DNA of 64,000 nucleotides from assembly GCA_003021105.1 (NCBI GenBank), contig PXRG01000008.1, positions 1 to 64,000 of the forward strand, in the 5' to 3' direction. Below are positions 51,000-58,810 of this stretch, piece after piece. Under the pieces are notes generated by a model. The model did no database searches, was not told where the DNA came from, and saw nothing but the letters and a program-made list of their open reading frames with translations. Within the stretch, counting starts at the first letter, position 1; every line of letters starts with the position of its first letter. The position numbers and the translations under genes are program-made. The stretch is from Halobacteriales archaeon QS_1_68_17. GTDB lineage: Archaea > Halobacteriota > Halobacteria > Halobacteriales > Haloarculaceae.

Positions 51000-51725
51000 T
51001 CACAGCGCCTGGTGGTCGCCGCCGTCGAGGTGGAACTCGTGGCCGGTGACGAACCCGTCCTGGAACAGGAGGTAGTCGAGCACGCCCATAACGTCCTCGT
51101 ACTCCGGCGTCCGCCGGAGCGGGGGGCTCTGCTCTTCCTCTTTCATGATCTCCTCGACCGTGGTGTCGCGGGCGCGCGCCCGCCGGACGTGCGTGACGGT
51201 ACCGTCACGTTCCGTGGCGACGACATCACGCAGGTGGCCACGGAGGACATCGCCATCCGCGGGGTCGGGCTCGTCCCCGGAGGCGGTCACGACGACGTGG
51301 GCGGTGTCGTCGCCCGCCACCAGCAACGGGGCCGACTCCGAGACCGTCAGGTACACGCCGTTGAGGTTGACGTCGATCACCTGCTGCCAGTCCTCGTAGC
51401 TGGTGTCGGCCAGTTCGACCGGCCCCGAGATGCCGGCGTTGGCGAACAGGTAGTCCAGTCGGCCGTAGTCGGCCTCGACGGCCGCGACCATCCCGGCGAC
51501 CGAGGACTCGTCGGTCACGTCCACGAACGTCCCCCGGGCGTCCCCGCCGTCGTCCTCGATCCCGGCGGCGACGTCGCGGGCCGCCGACTCGTCGACGTCC
51601 GCGAGCACGACGGCGACCCCGTGGCGAGCGAGCCAGCGGCCGATCTCCGCGCCGATGCCGGATCCGCCCCCCGTCACCAGGGCGACGCGACCCGCTCCGC
51701 GCTCCGAGTGGTCGGTAGCGTCCAT
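51000..51725 (-). CDS. SDR-fold protein lacking the catalytic YxxxK
   Basis: A 241-residue protein with an intact Rossmann start (VALVTGGGSGIGAEIGRWLA), an NAG-like motif (LFANAGISGPVELADTSYED), the NLNGVY stretch and a C-terminal GHEFHLDGGDHQAL. Where the Ser-Tyr-Lys motif should be it reads VVVTASGDEPDPADGDVLRG followed by HLRDVVATERDGTVTHVRRA, with no Tyr-x-x-x-Lys. It should bind NAD(P) but not act as a normal SDR, unless another residue replaces Tyr. Regulatory, structural or unusual catalytic roles are possible. It is convergent with pdxA copy 2 and in line with the class II aldolase gene. Confidence 0.8.
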   Translation of the reverse strand: MDATDHSERGAGRVALVTGGGSGIGAEIGRWLARHGVAVVLADVDESAARDVAAGIEDDGGDARGTFVDVTDESSVAGMVAAVEADYGRLDYLFANAGISGPVELADTSYEDWQQVIDVNLNGVYLTVSESAPLLVAGDDTAHVVVTASGDEPDPADGDVLRGHLRDVVATERDGTVTHVRRARARDTTVEEIMKEEEQSPPLRRTPEYEDVMGVLDYLLFQDGFVTGHEFHLDGGDHQAL

Positions 51726-51807
51726 ATGTCGAGTACCCTACCCTACCGAACAGGCCCCCGCGTGTTAATGGTTTCCCGACCGGCAAAGTCGCAACTGCCG
51801 GGCGTCG

Positions 51808-52464
51808 TCAGTTCGTCTGGCCGTAGTCCGCGAACCGCTCGATGAGGGTGTCGATCTCCTCGTCGGGCAACAGCGCGGGCTCGCCGACGTTGAGCGCCTG
51901 GTAGTGGATGCGGGCGCAGTACTCGGTCATCAGCGCCACCTCGAAGGCGGCCTCCGTGTCCTCGCCGACCGCGAGGACGCCGTGGTTCTTCAGGAGACAG
52001 GCGTTGTACTCGTCGCCGAGCGTCTCGATGGCCAGTTCGGCCAGTTCCTCGGTGCCGTAGGTGGTGTAGTCGGCCACCGGCACCTTGTCGCCGACGAACG
52101 CGATCAGGTAGTGGGAGGCCGGGATCGGTTCGGCGATGCTGGCGAAGGTGGTCGCGTACGGCGAGTGGGTGTGGACGACGCCGCCGACGTCGTCGCGCTC
52201 GCGGTGGACGGTCGTGTGCATCGCGATCTCGCTGGACGGTTCCCGGTCGCCCACGACCGTCTCGCAGTCGAAGTTCACGACCGGGACGTCGGCGGGCTCG
52301 ATCTCGTCGTAGGCCATCCCCGAGGGGCTGATGGCGACCGTGTCGTCGCCGACGCCCTCGCTGATGTTGCCGCCGGTGCCGGTGGTCAGTCCCCGGGAGA
52401 GCATCTGCCGGCCGAGTTCGCTGACGGTTCGCCGCTGGTCGAAGTGCTGGAGTTCGTCTGCCAT
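51808..52464 (-). CDS. Class II aldolase/adducin-family protein
   Basis: A 218-residue zinc aldolase-fold protein. GLTTGTGGNISEGVGDDTVA is the phosphate-binding GNxS loop, AMHTTVHRERDDVGGVVHTH supplies zinc histidines (V-x-H-T-H), and CLLKNHGVLAVGEDTEAAFE supplies the third His. Relatives include fuculose-1-P and ribulose-5-P aldolases/epimerases and OtnC, the decarboxylase of 3-keto-4-phospho-tetronates. OtnC would fit the neighbouring pdxA and kinase genes. Start ATG 52464. A hydrolytic or aldol role on another phospho-sugar remains possible. Confidence 0.87.
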   Translation of the reverse strand: MADELQHFDQRRTVSELGRQMLSRGLTTGTGGNISEGVGDDTVAISPSGMAYDEIEPADVPVVNFDCETVVGDREPSSEIAMHTTVHRERDDVGGVVHTHSPYATTFASIAEPIPASHYLIAFVGDKVPVADYTTYGTEELAELAIETLGDEYNACLLKNHGVLAVGEDTEAAFEVALMTEYCARIHYQALNVGEPALLPDEEIDTLIERFADYGQTN

Positions 52465-52624
52465 TGTCGGGTACTCCTGACGTCGTGGTCGGAGTTGTCC
52501 CTCTTCTCGCAATCGACGCTAATCAATGTTCCCATGCGAGCGTGGGTACGGCCCGTGGCGAGCCGCGCGAGCGGCCGTTCGGGGCCGGCGATACGCATAA
52601 GCCCGTCGTGGGACATGAAGACGT

Positions 52625-53776
52625 ATGCGCGTGACCGACTACGAACTGTTCGCCGTGCCGCCCCGGTGGCTGTTTCTGAAGCTGACCACCAGCGACGGGA
52701 CCGTCGGCTGGGGCGAACCGATCCTGGAGGGACGGACGGAGACCGTCCGGGCGGCCGTCGCGGAGTTGGTCGAGGACTTCGTGCTCGGGGGCGACCCCGC
52801 GGAGATCGAGCGCCACTGGCAGCGGTGTTACCGGGGCGGCCACTACCGCGGCGGGCCGGTGTTGATGAGCGCCATCGCGGGCATCGACCAGGCGCTCTGG
52901 GACATCAAGGGCCGGCAGTTCGGCGCTCCGGTCTACGAGTTGCTCGGGGGCCGGGCCCGCGACCGGGTCCGGGTCTACCAGTGGGTGGGCGGCGAGCAGC
53001 CGGCGGAGGTTGCCGCCGACGCCGAGCGGGCCGCGGCGGCCGGCTACTCGGTCGTGAAGATGATGCTCAGCGCCCGGTCGCACGAGCGCGACCGGGAGAA
53101 ACTCGTCCGGACCGGCCGCGAACGGCTCCGCGCGGTCCGGGAGGCGGTCGGCGACGAGGTCGACGTCGCGGTCGACTGCCGGGGCCGGATCAGCAAGTCG
53201 AAGGTGACCCGCCTGGCGTCGGCCATAGAGGAGTTCGAGCCGCTCTTCCTGGAGGAACCGGTGTTGCCCGAACAGAACGAATCGCTGGCGTCCATCGCCC
53301 CCGAGATCGACATCCCCGTTGCGACCGGCCAGCGGCTCTACTCCCGGTGGGAGTTCACCGGCCTGCTCGAGAACGACGCCGTGGGGATCGTCCAGCCCGA
53401 CATCTCCCACGCCGGCGGCATCTCCGAAGTCCGGAAGATCGCCGCCATGGCCGAGGCACACGACGTCTCGCTGGCCCCGAAGTCGCCGGTCGGTCCCATC
53501 TCCCTGGCCGCCTGTCTCCAGGTCGACTTCTGTACCCCCAACGCCGTCCTCCAGGAGCAGAACCTCGACGTCCACGAGACGACCGACAACGAACTGCTCC
53601 GGTACCTGGCGAACCCGTCCGCGCTCGCGGCCGAGGGTGGATTCCTCGAACCGCCCGACGGCCCCGGCCTCGGCGTCGAGATCGACGAGGCGTACGTCCG
53701 CGACCAGGCGGAAAAGGAGGTCCGCTGGCAGACCCCGCTGTGGTACAACGAGGACGGGAGCGTCGCCGAGTGGTGA
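52625..53776 (+). CDS. Enolase-superfamily protein, galactonate-dehydratase (DgoD)-like with altered active site
   Basis: A 383-residue protein aligning end to end with DgoD: PPRWLFLKLTTSDGTVGWGE, RGGPVLMSAIAGIDQALWDI, VQPDISHAGGISEVRKIAAM, and a C-terminus TPLWYNEDGSVAEW like DgoD's PLWxxEDxSVAEW. By comparison with E. coli DgoD, three positions differ: DFHGRV becomes DCRGRI (acid His to Arg), GERMFSR becomes GQRLYSR (third metal-ligand Glu to Gln), and LAPHCPLGPI becomes LAPKSPVGPI (His to Lys). The second ligand (FLEEPV) and the fold are kept. It probably acts on a sugar acid but by a changed mechanism. Next gene: iclR2. Confidence 0.85.
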   Translation: MRVTDYELFAVPPRWLFLKLTTSDGTVGWGEPILEGRTETVRAAVAELVEDFVLGGDPAEIERHWQRCYRGGHYRGGPVLMSAIAGIDQALWDIKGRQFGAPVYELLGGRARDRVRVYQWVGGEQPAEVAADAERAAAAGYSVVKMMLSARSHERDREKLVRTGRERLRAVREAVGDEVDVAVDCRGRISKSKVTRLASAIEEFEPLFLEEPVLPEQNESLASIAPEIDIPVATGQRLYSRWEFTGLLENDAVGIVQPDISHAGGISEVRKIAAMAEAHDVSLAPKSPVGPISLAACLQVDFCTPNAVLQEQNLDVHETTDNELLRYLANPSALAAEGGFLEPPDGPGLGVEIDEAYVRDQAEKEVRWQTPLWYNEDGSVAEW

Positions 53777-53781
53777 CGTCT

Positions 53782-53798
53782 GTTTTGCGATACTGAAC
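53782..53798. promoter_or_regulatory. Putative IclR2 operator 1 (iclR2 promoter)
   Basis: gttttgcgatactgaac, consensus GTTTNGCGAYRCTRAAC. It lies immediately upstream of the TATA-like atttatt (53801-53807) and 34 bp before the iclR2 start. Confidence 0.55.
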
Positions 53799-53831
53799 AG
53801 ATTTATTGTCGACGAGCCCGGAAGGACACCC

Positions 53832-54587
53832 ATGGACGAGCGCGCCCGGAACCCGGTCAAGTCGGTCCGCACGGCCCTCCGGATCGTCGAGGCGCTCGTG
53901 GAGCGCGACGGGGCCACGGTGACCGAACTCGCCGACGCCCTCCCGGTGACGAAGGGCACCGTCCACAACCACCTCGCCACGCTCCGCGAGCGGGGATACG
54001 TGACCGAGGAGGACGGCGTCTACCGCGCCGGGCTGGGCTTTCTCTACCCGGCCGACAGCGCCCGGTCGCGGGAGGTCCTGTCCGGGCTGGGGACCGACGC
54101 CGTCGCCAGGCTCGCCGACACGACCGGCGAACGGGTCGACCTCGTGGCCAGACAAGGGAACCACGCCGTCCTCCTCGCCAGCGTCGCCGGCGACCGCTAC
54201 GAGGGACCCCGCGGCGTCGCCGGGGAACGGCTCCCGCTTTACTGTACGGCGACGGGGAAGGTCGTCCTCGCACACGCCGCGGACCTCGACCCGGAGCGCG
54301 TCGTCGCCGACGCGACCGGCCGGACCGACCGGACGATCACCGACCCGCAGGCGCTCGAAAGCGAGGTCGGGTACATCCGCGACGAGGGACTGGCCTACGA
54401 CCGCGGGGAGTACGATCCCCACCGCCGGGGCATCGCTGCCCCCCTGTTCCGGGACGGGGAGATCGCCGGCGCTGTCGGGATCGCCGGCCCGGCCGACCGG
54501 CTCCGGGGGAAGACCTTCCAGCAGGACCTGCCCGGGCTGTTGGTCAACACCGCCGACCAGCTCAACGTCGAACTCGACGACCTCTGA
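53832..54587 (+). CDS. IclR-family transcriptional regulator 2
   Basis: A 251-residue regulator. The winged HTH reads RIVEALVERDGATVTELADA, then VTKGTVHNHLATLRERGYVT. The effector domain includes LYCTATGKVVLAHAADLDPE and RRGIAAPLFRDGEIAGAVGI; the Cys common in this loop is absent. Start ATG 53832. Three copies of one palindrome flank the gene: one in its promoter and two in the convergent gap downstream. It likely controls the DgoD-like/aldolase/pdxA-2/ADH set in response to a sugar acid. Confidence 0.92.
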   Translation: MDERARNPVKSVRTALRIVEALVERDGATVTELADALPVTKGTVHNHLATLRERGYVTEEDGVYRAGLGFLYPADSARSREVLSGLGTDAVARLADTTGERVDLVARQGNHAVLLASVAGDRYEGPRGVAGERLPLYCTATGKVVLAHAADLDPERVVADATGRTDRTITDPQALESEVGYIRDEGLAYDRGEYDPHRRGIAAPLFRDGEIAGAVGIAGPADRLRGKTFQQDLPGLLVNTADQLNVELDDL

Positions 54588-54594
54588 TCGTTCC

Positions 54595-54611
54595 GGTTAG
54601 CGATGCTAAAC
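54595..54611. promoter_or_regulatory. Putative IclR2 operator 2 (convergent gap)
   Basis: ggttagcgatgctaaac, one mismatch to the consensus, nearly perfect dyad (GTTAGC-GAT-GCTAAAC). It starts 8 bp after the iclR2 stop. Confidence 0.5.
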
Positions 54612-54718
54612 AGTCGGGCCGCCGTCCGGACCCGACCGGGCAGCCGTCGAGCGGCGCTCGAATCGGTCCACGCCGGTTGGCAAGAAGTAGCGTACCATAC
54701 GAGCCGTCCGGGCAGTTC

Positions 54719-54735
54719 GTTTGGCGACGCTAAAC
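54719..54735. promoter_or_regulatory. Putative IclR2 operator 3 (convergent gap)
   Basis: gtttggcgacgctaaac, a full consensus match. It ends one base before the stop codon of the alcohol dehydrogenase gene and is 124 bp from operator 2. Confidence 0.55.
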
Positions 54736-54736
54736 G

Positions 54737-55759
54737 CTATCGGCGCGGGTCGACGAGTTTCTTCAGCCCCTCGTTGCGGTCCATCTCCTCGAAGGCGGTC
54801 GGGAGGTCGTCGAGGCCGTACTCGCCGGTGACCAGGCCGGCCGGTTCGATCCGGCCGTTCCGGAGCAGCGACACCGCCCGGGCGAAACTGTCGGGCGTGA
54901 GCGAGTAGCTCCCGACCAGGTCGAGCTCCCCGGAGAAAACCCGGAACGGGTCGAGCGAGAGGCTCGCGTCCTCGGGCGGGACGCCGAAGACCAGGGCGGT
55001 GCCGCCGGGGCCACAGGCCGCGACGGCCGATTCGAGCGTTTGCTCCAGCCCGACCGCCTCGACGGCGAGGTCGACCCCGTCGTCGCCGGCCATCGCCTCG
55101 ACGGGGTCGGCCGCGGTCGGGTCGACGACGGCGGTCGCGCCCACTTCCCGGGCGCGCTCGCGGCGGCCGTCGACGGGTTCGGAGACGACGATCCGTCCCG
55201 CGCCGGTCGTCCTGAGCAGGTCCACCAGCAGGAGGCCGATGGGGCCGGCCCCGAAGACGCCGACGGCGTCGCCCGGCGCGAGGTCGACCCGACCGAGAGC
55301 GTGGACGCAACAGCCCAGCGGTTCGGCGAACGCGGCCGTCGCCGCCGGGATGTCGCCGACCGGTTCGACGTTGCCCGCGGGCACCGCCACGTACTCGGCG
55401 AACGCGCCGTCGCTCATCCGGGGGGCGACGCCGCCGATCGACCGCAGGTCGGGACAGCGGTTCTCGGCACCCCGCTTGCAGTGTGCACACTCCCCACAGG
55501 GGACGGAGGGATTGATGGCGACTCGGGTGCCGGGTCCGTACCGTTCGACGCCCTCGCCGGTCTCGACGACCTCGCCGACGCTCTCGTGGCCCGGAACGAG
55601 CGGGTACGGGGCCGACAGCGCCCCGGTGTAGAGGTGGTGGTCGGTCGCGCAGACGCCACATGCCTCGACGCGAACGAGCAGTTCCGACCGCCCGGGCGAC
55701 GGCCGGTCCCGCTCGTCGACCGCAACGGAACCCGGTCCGCGGAGTTCGGCGACGCGCAT
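54737..55759 (-). CDS. Zinc-dependent medium-chain alcohol/polyol dehydrogenase
   Basis: A 340-residue MDR. The catalytic-zinc Cys/His are in ACGVCATDHHLYTGALSAPY and VPGHESVGEVVE. The structural-zinc cysteines are CGECAHCKRGAENRC. The Rossmann motif is VFGAGPIGLLLVDLLRTTGA with VVSEPVDGRRERAREVGA, where Glu after beta-2 favours NAD. It resembles sorbitol/threonine dehydrogenase-like sugar alcohol enzymes. It points towards iclR2. Its product would be a keto sugar for the surrounding pathway. Confidence 0.9.
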   Translation of the reverse strand: MRVAELRGPGSVAVDERDRPSPGRSELLVRVEACGVCATDHHLYTGALSAPYPLVPGHESVGEVVETGEGVERYGPGTRVAINPSVPCGECAHCKRGAENRCPDLRSIGGVAPRMSDGAFAEYVAVPAGNVEPVGDIPAATAAFAEPLGCCVHALGRVDLAPGDAVGVFGAGPIGLLLVDLLRTTGAGRIVVSEPVDGRRERAREVGATAVVDPTAADPVEAMAGDDGVDLAVEAVGLEQTLESAVAACGPGGTALVFGVPPEDASLSLDPFRVFSGELDLVGSYSLTPDSFARAVSLLRNGRIEPAGLVTGEYGLDDLPTAFEEMDRNEGLKKLVDPRR

Positions 55760-56320
55760 ACGGTGCGGTCGGCGAAGACCCGGGTAAGTGTTTCGGGGAG
55801 ACGCCGCCGCGAATTATATTCGACAAAATAAATGACAATAGTACGGAAGCGATCAAAAATAATCTCCCGGGCGCGAGCGCGAGCGAGCGAGGAACCGATC
55901 GTGACGGGGACACCCGACGGGACGGCCGACGGATCTCGGCGCTGTGAATAACAACATTAGTGCTGTTATTCCAGTGCGGTCGAGCACGGCGTGGCGACGA
56001 CGTGGGCGTTCGGGCCGGACGACCGCGCCGGCGGAGCATGCGAACCGGTAACAGCCCGAAGAGTATTATTGACGTCAGAGACGAAAAAATTGGGTTGTGT
56101 ATTAGTCGTAATTTACGAACATATGGCTGTAACGGGATCGGCCGGTCCGAACGGTCGGCCCGACAACTGACGACCGCATGAGTGTAATCCATCCCGACCA
56201 CACGGGCCTCCGTTTGCGACAGGGCGTGCCCGGGGTCCGCGCCCCCGCCTGCTCGAAAAGCGTGCGGGTTCGGCGTCCGGAAACGGTCTCCCGGGCGTTT
56301 CGGCGACGGGCGTACCGCGT
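55760..56320. other. Intergenic, AT-rich tracts, no gene
   Basis: I see no coding signal; minus-strand frames are Arg/Pro-rich shadows. AT-rich tracts at ~55813-55862, ~55944-55972 and ~56060-56130 could hold promoters for the alcohol dehydrogenase (minus strand) or be remnants of transfer. IclR3 ends at 56321. Confidence 0.45.
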
Positions 56321-57097
56321 TTAGTAGTCCTGGATTTCCAACTCGATCATGTTGGCCGCGTCCGAGACGAGGCGAGCGAGTTCGTCCTCGAAGTACTCCC
56401 CTTCCATCCGACTGGCCGGGCCGGCGAGGCTTATCGACCCCAGGACGTCCTGTCGCTCCTTGTCGACGTACCGCGTGATGGGGGCGGCGACACAGCACAA
56501 CCCCTCCAGTTGCTCTTCCCTGTCGAAGGCGACGCCCTGCTCGCGAATCCGGTCCAGTTGTTTCATGAGGCGCTGTCTGTCGGTGACGGTGTGTCTGGTG
56601 TTCTCCAGGAGACCGCGGGTCTCGATGATGCTGTCGACGCGCTCCTGTGGGAGGTACGCGAGGATCGCCTTTCCGAGCGCGTTGTCGTGGAGCGTCTTCC
56701 TGCTCCCGGTCGCCTCGAAGTCGACGCCCCGCTCGCCGCTGTTCGAGTAGAGGTAGAACCCGTAGCCGTACTCCTCACACATCAACACGCACATCTCGCC
56801 GGTCTCTTTCGCCAGGCGGTCGACCTGTGGCTTTGCGACCCTGTAGAGGTCCATCCCCGCGCGGCGGCCGTTGCCGATGGTGAGGAACTTGAGCGCGGGC
56901 TTGTACTCCCCCGAGGCGTTGACCACGTACTCGAAATCCTCCAGCGTCTTGAGGTGGTAGTGGACCGTGCTCTTCGGGAGACCGGTCGCCTCGGCGAGTT
57001 CCGTCCCCGTCGCCCCGCCGACTTCCATCAAAGTATCGAGTATCTGCAAGGTCCGTTTGGAGGCTTTGATCCGTTTTTTCTCACCCGTCTTCGGCAT
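56321..57097 (-). CDS. IclR-family transcriptional regulator 3
   Basis: A 258-residue regulator. HTH: RTLQILDTLMEVGGATGTEL, then TGLPKSTVHYHLKTLEDFEY. Effector domain: LHDNALGKAILAYLPQERVD and LEGLCCVAAPITRYVDKERQ, including the family's Cys pair. Start ATG 57097; the longer track frame is non-coding. Upstream lies a long 690-bp gap with three palindromes of the TTCAAC-N3-RTTGAA type. By position it should govern the amine/amide genes to its right. Confidence 0.92.
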   Translation of the reverse strand: MPKTGEKKRIKASKRTLQILDTLMEVGGATGTELAEATGLPKSTVHYHLKTLEDFEYVVNASGEYKPALKFLTIGNGRRAGMDLYRVAKPQVDRLAKETGEMCVLMCEEYGYGFYLYSNSGERGVDFEATGSRKTLHDNALGKAILAYLPQERVDSIIETRGLLENTRHTVTDRQRLMKQLDRIREQGVAFDREEQLEGLCCVAAPITRYVDKERQDVLGSISLAGPASRMEGEYFEDELARLVSDAANMIELEIQDY

Positions 57098-57209
57098 GGA
57101 CGACGACACGGGTCCGACCGACTTAAATCTGACCGGCCACGTCGGTCCCGCGGGGTGTGGTGCCACCACGGTGGCGTCTCGTCTCCGCTGGATTATACTA
57201 CCTCCCCGA

Positions 57210-57224
57210 TTCAACAGGATTGAA
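57210..57224. promoter_or_regulatory. Putative IclR3 operator 1
   Basis: ttcaacaggattgaa, an inverted repeat of TTCAA around a 5-bp centre, 10 bp upstream of the iclR3 TATA-like box and 113 bp from the start codon. Confidence 0.6.
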
Positions 57225-57599
57225 AGCTCCTGCCGGAACGACACGGGGGGTTCGGTCGCCGTTACTCGACGATGCCGTACCCCCCCTCGGCCCGCTCCAG
57301 CGCCTCTCGTGTCCGAAACACCTGTCTGCCGTCGCCGCTCCGCATATTCGTTTCCCACATCCAAAATGATGAAGGATTATGTTAGAAAGTCATTCAAAAA
57401 CAGCGCACACAATAAAACATTAATTATTTAGCTAATAGAAACCAAACCCCCGCGGTCGACTTCGCAACGACGGTACCCATCCTGTCAGTCATGAGATGGA
57501 CTGGTCCGGTCGGACCGCCAAAACCGTGCCACAGCACGCCGTCCGACGGTACCACCCCACCGTCCGAGTTCTTGGTACGTCATCACACGACAACCTCGG

Positions 57600-57614
57600 T
57601 TCAACGGTGTTGAA
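57600..57614. promoter_or_regulatory. Putative IclR3 operator 2
   Basis: ttcaacggtgttgaa, perfect arms TTCAAC and GTTGAA with a 3-bp centre. Confidence 0.6.
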
Positions 57615-57727
57615 TGGTTGCGCGGGTCGTCGGCGACGCGACGGCGGACGCAAGGAGAGCGTGGGTTGGAAATCCGGGTCACGTCCGTGACTTGTGAGGC
57701 GGTCCGGAGCGTCGGTCGACCTGCTCA

Positions 57728-57742
57728 TTCAACTGTGTTGAA
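57728..57742. promoter_or_regulatory. Putative IclR3 operator 3
   Basis: ttcaactgtgttgaa, perfect arms TTCAAC and GTTGAA with a 3-bp centre, 128 bp from operator 2. A further half-site gttcaact lies at 57765-57772, 15 bp beyond the end of the amidase gene. Confidence 0.6.
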
Positions 57743-57786
57743 CCGTTTTCCCCGGCTCGGAGCGGTTCAACTGTCGGTTTCGGCAC

Positions 57787-58722
57787 TCAGAGGAACTCCT
57801 TCGGGAATCCGGCCGCGACAGTGAACTTGGGGTTTACGACCTGTGCCAGGCGGACCCGTCCGGCCGCGCTGCACAGGTGATAGGCTTCGGTCTCGTCGAA
57901 CCCGTAGTCGTCGACGAGCCACTCGATGAGGTCCAGGTAGGCGAACTTGACCGCGTCTTCGGCGGGGCGTGCCGCGGCGACGGACATGATCTCGTCGTCG
58001 GACTCGATGCGGGGCCAGGAGAGGTCGGCGTCGGAGACGGTATCGACCCGTAGCGTGACCGTCGCCGGAACCTCGACGCTGATGCCACAGATTTCACCGT
58101 CGCCCTGGGCCGCGTGACAGTCGCCCAGAAAGAGGTACCCACCATCGACGTCGACCGGCAGGTACAGCGTGTTGCCCTCGGTCACCTCCCTGCAGTCCAT
58201 GTTCCCCCCGTTCTCGTGGGGTTTGACCGAGTATCTCCCCTCGTGTTTCTCGGCCGTACCGATGGTCCCGACCTGCGGGTGGGCGGGGATGGAGACGTCC
58301 TGCTCGTCCTCGCGGGGATAGGTCACCGTCCCGTCCTCGATGTCACAGAACACCGTCTCGGGGTCGCTCGGCGGCGCCAGGTCGCCGATGGACGGTTCCA
58401 GCCCGCCGAACCCGGGGAAGATGTTGATGACGCCCCGGTCGGGGAGTTCGATTTCCTCTATCTCGACGGCCAGGGCGTCGCCGGGGGAGACACTATCGAC
58501 GCGTATCGGCCCTGTCACGGGGTTGATGTTGTCGTCCAGCCGGTCGGTTCCCCACACGTCGCCGAGCCGTGTCGACTCCGAGAGGATGTCCCCGAGGTAG
58601 TCCGTGGTCTCTACGGCCACCCGCTCGCCGGGCGAAATCGTCGCTATCGGGCTGTGTCGGGCGTCGATGGTCAGGTGCGTGTGGTCCTCCGGCGCTTTCG
58701 ATATCTCTCGCATGGGAAGCAT
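57787..58722 (-). CDS. Acetamidase/formamidase-family hydrolase
   Basis: A 311-residue protein: ISPGERVAVETTDYLGDILS, NPVTGPIRVDSVSPGDALAV, IPAHPQVGTIGTAEKHEGRY, NGGNMDCREVTEGNTLYLPV and FLGDCHAAQGDGEICG are the family blocks (zinc-type FmdA/AmdA). It should release ammonia from small amides. TATA-like TTTTATCC at ~58745-58753 predicts transcription onset near the start, favouring ATG 58722 or 58713 with hardly any leader. It is divergent from the SDR/GS pair, and iclR3 follows on the same strand. Confidence 0.88.
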   Translation of the reverse strand: MLPMREISKAPEDHTHLTIDARHSPIATISPGERVAVETTDYLGDILSESTRLGDVWGTDRLDDNINPVTGPIRVDSVSPGDALAVEIEEIELPDRGVINIFPGFGGLEPSIGDLAPPSDPETVFCDIEDGTVTYPREDEQDVSIPAHPQVGTIGTAEKHEGRYSVKPHENGGNMDCREVTEGNTLYLPVDVDGGYLFLGDCHAAQGDGEICGISVEVPATVTLRVDTVSDADLSWPRIESDDEIMSVAAARPAEDAVKFAYLDLIEWLVDDYGFDETEAYHLCSAAGRVRLAQVVNPKFTVAAGFPKEFL

Positions 58723-58810
58723 GCTATTGCATGTCAGGGTCGGATAAAACGGTACCGGTCGTGGATAGTCCGGCCGAATCTTTTTGTTCGCACGTCGAGA
58801 GCCACCTCGC

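Larger units (their letters stand above)
57098..57786. other. Long control region upstream of iclR3
   Basis: 689 bp without a credible gene. It carries three TTCAAC...GTTGAA-type palindromes and a half-site, a minus-strand TATA-like TAGTATAATC (57191-57200) serving iclR3, and an AT-rich core at ~57355-57440. A 21-codon ORF starting at 57366 is too weak to call. Confidence 0.5.

Noticed and set aside
57366-57431. 21-codon ORF (MMKDYVRKSF...)
   Set aside because: Short, basic, AT-rich and without promoter context; unlike a haloarchaeal protein.
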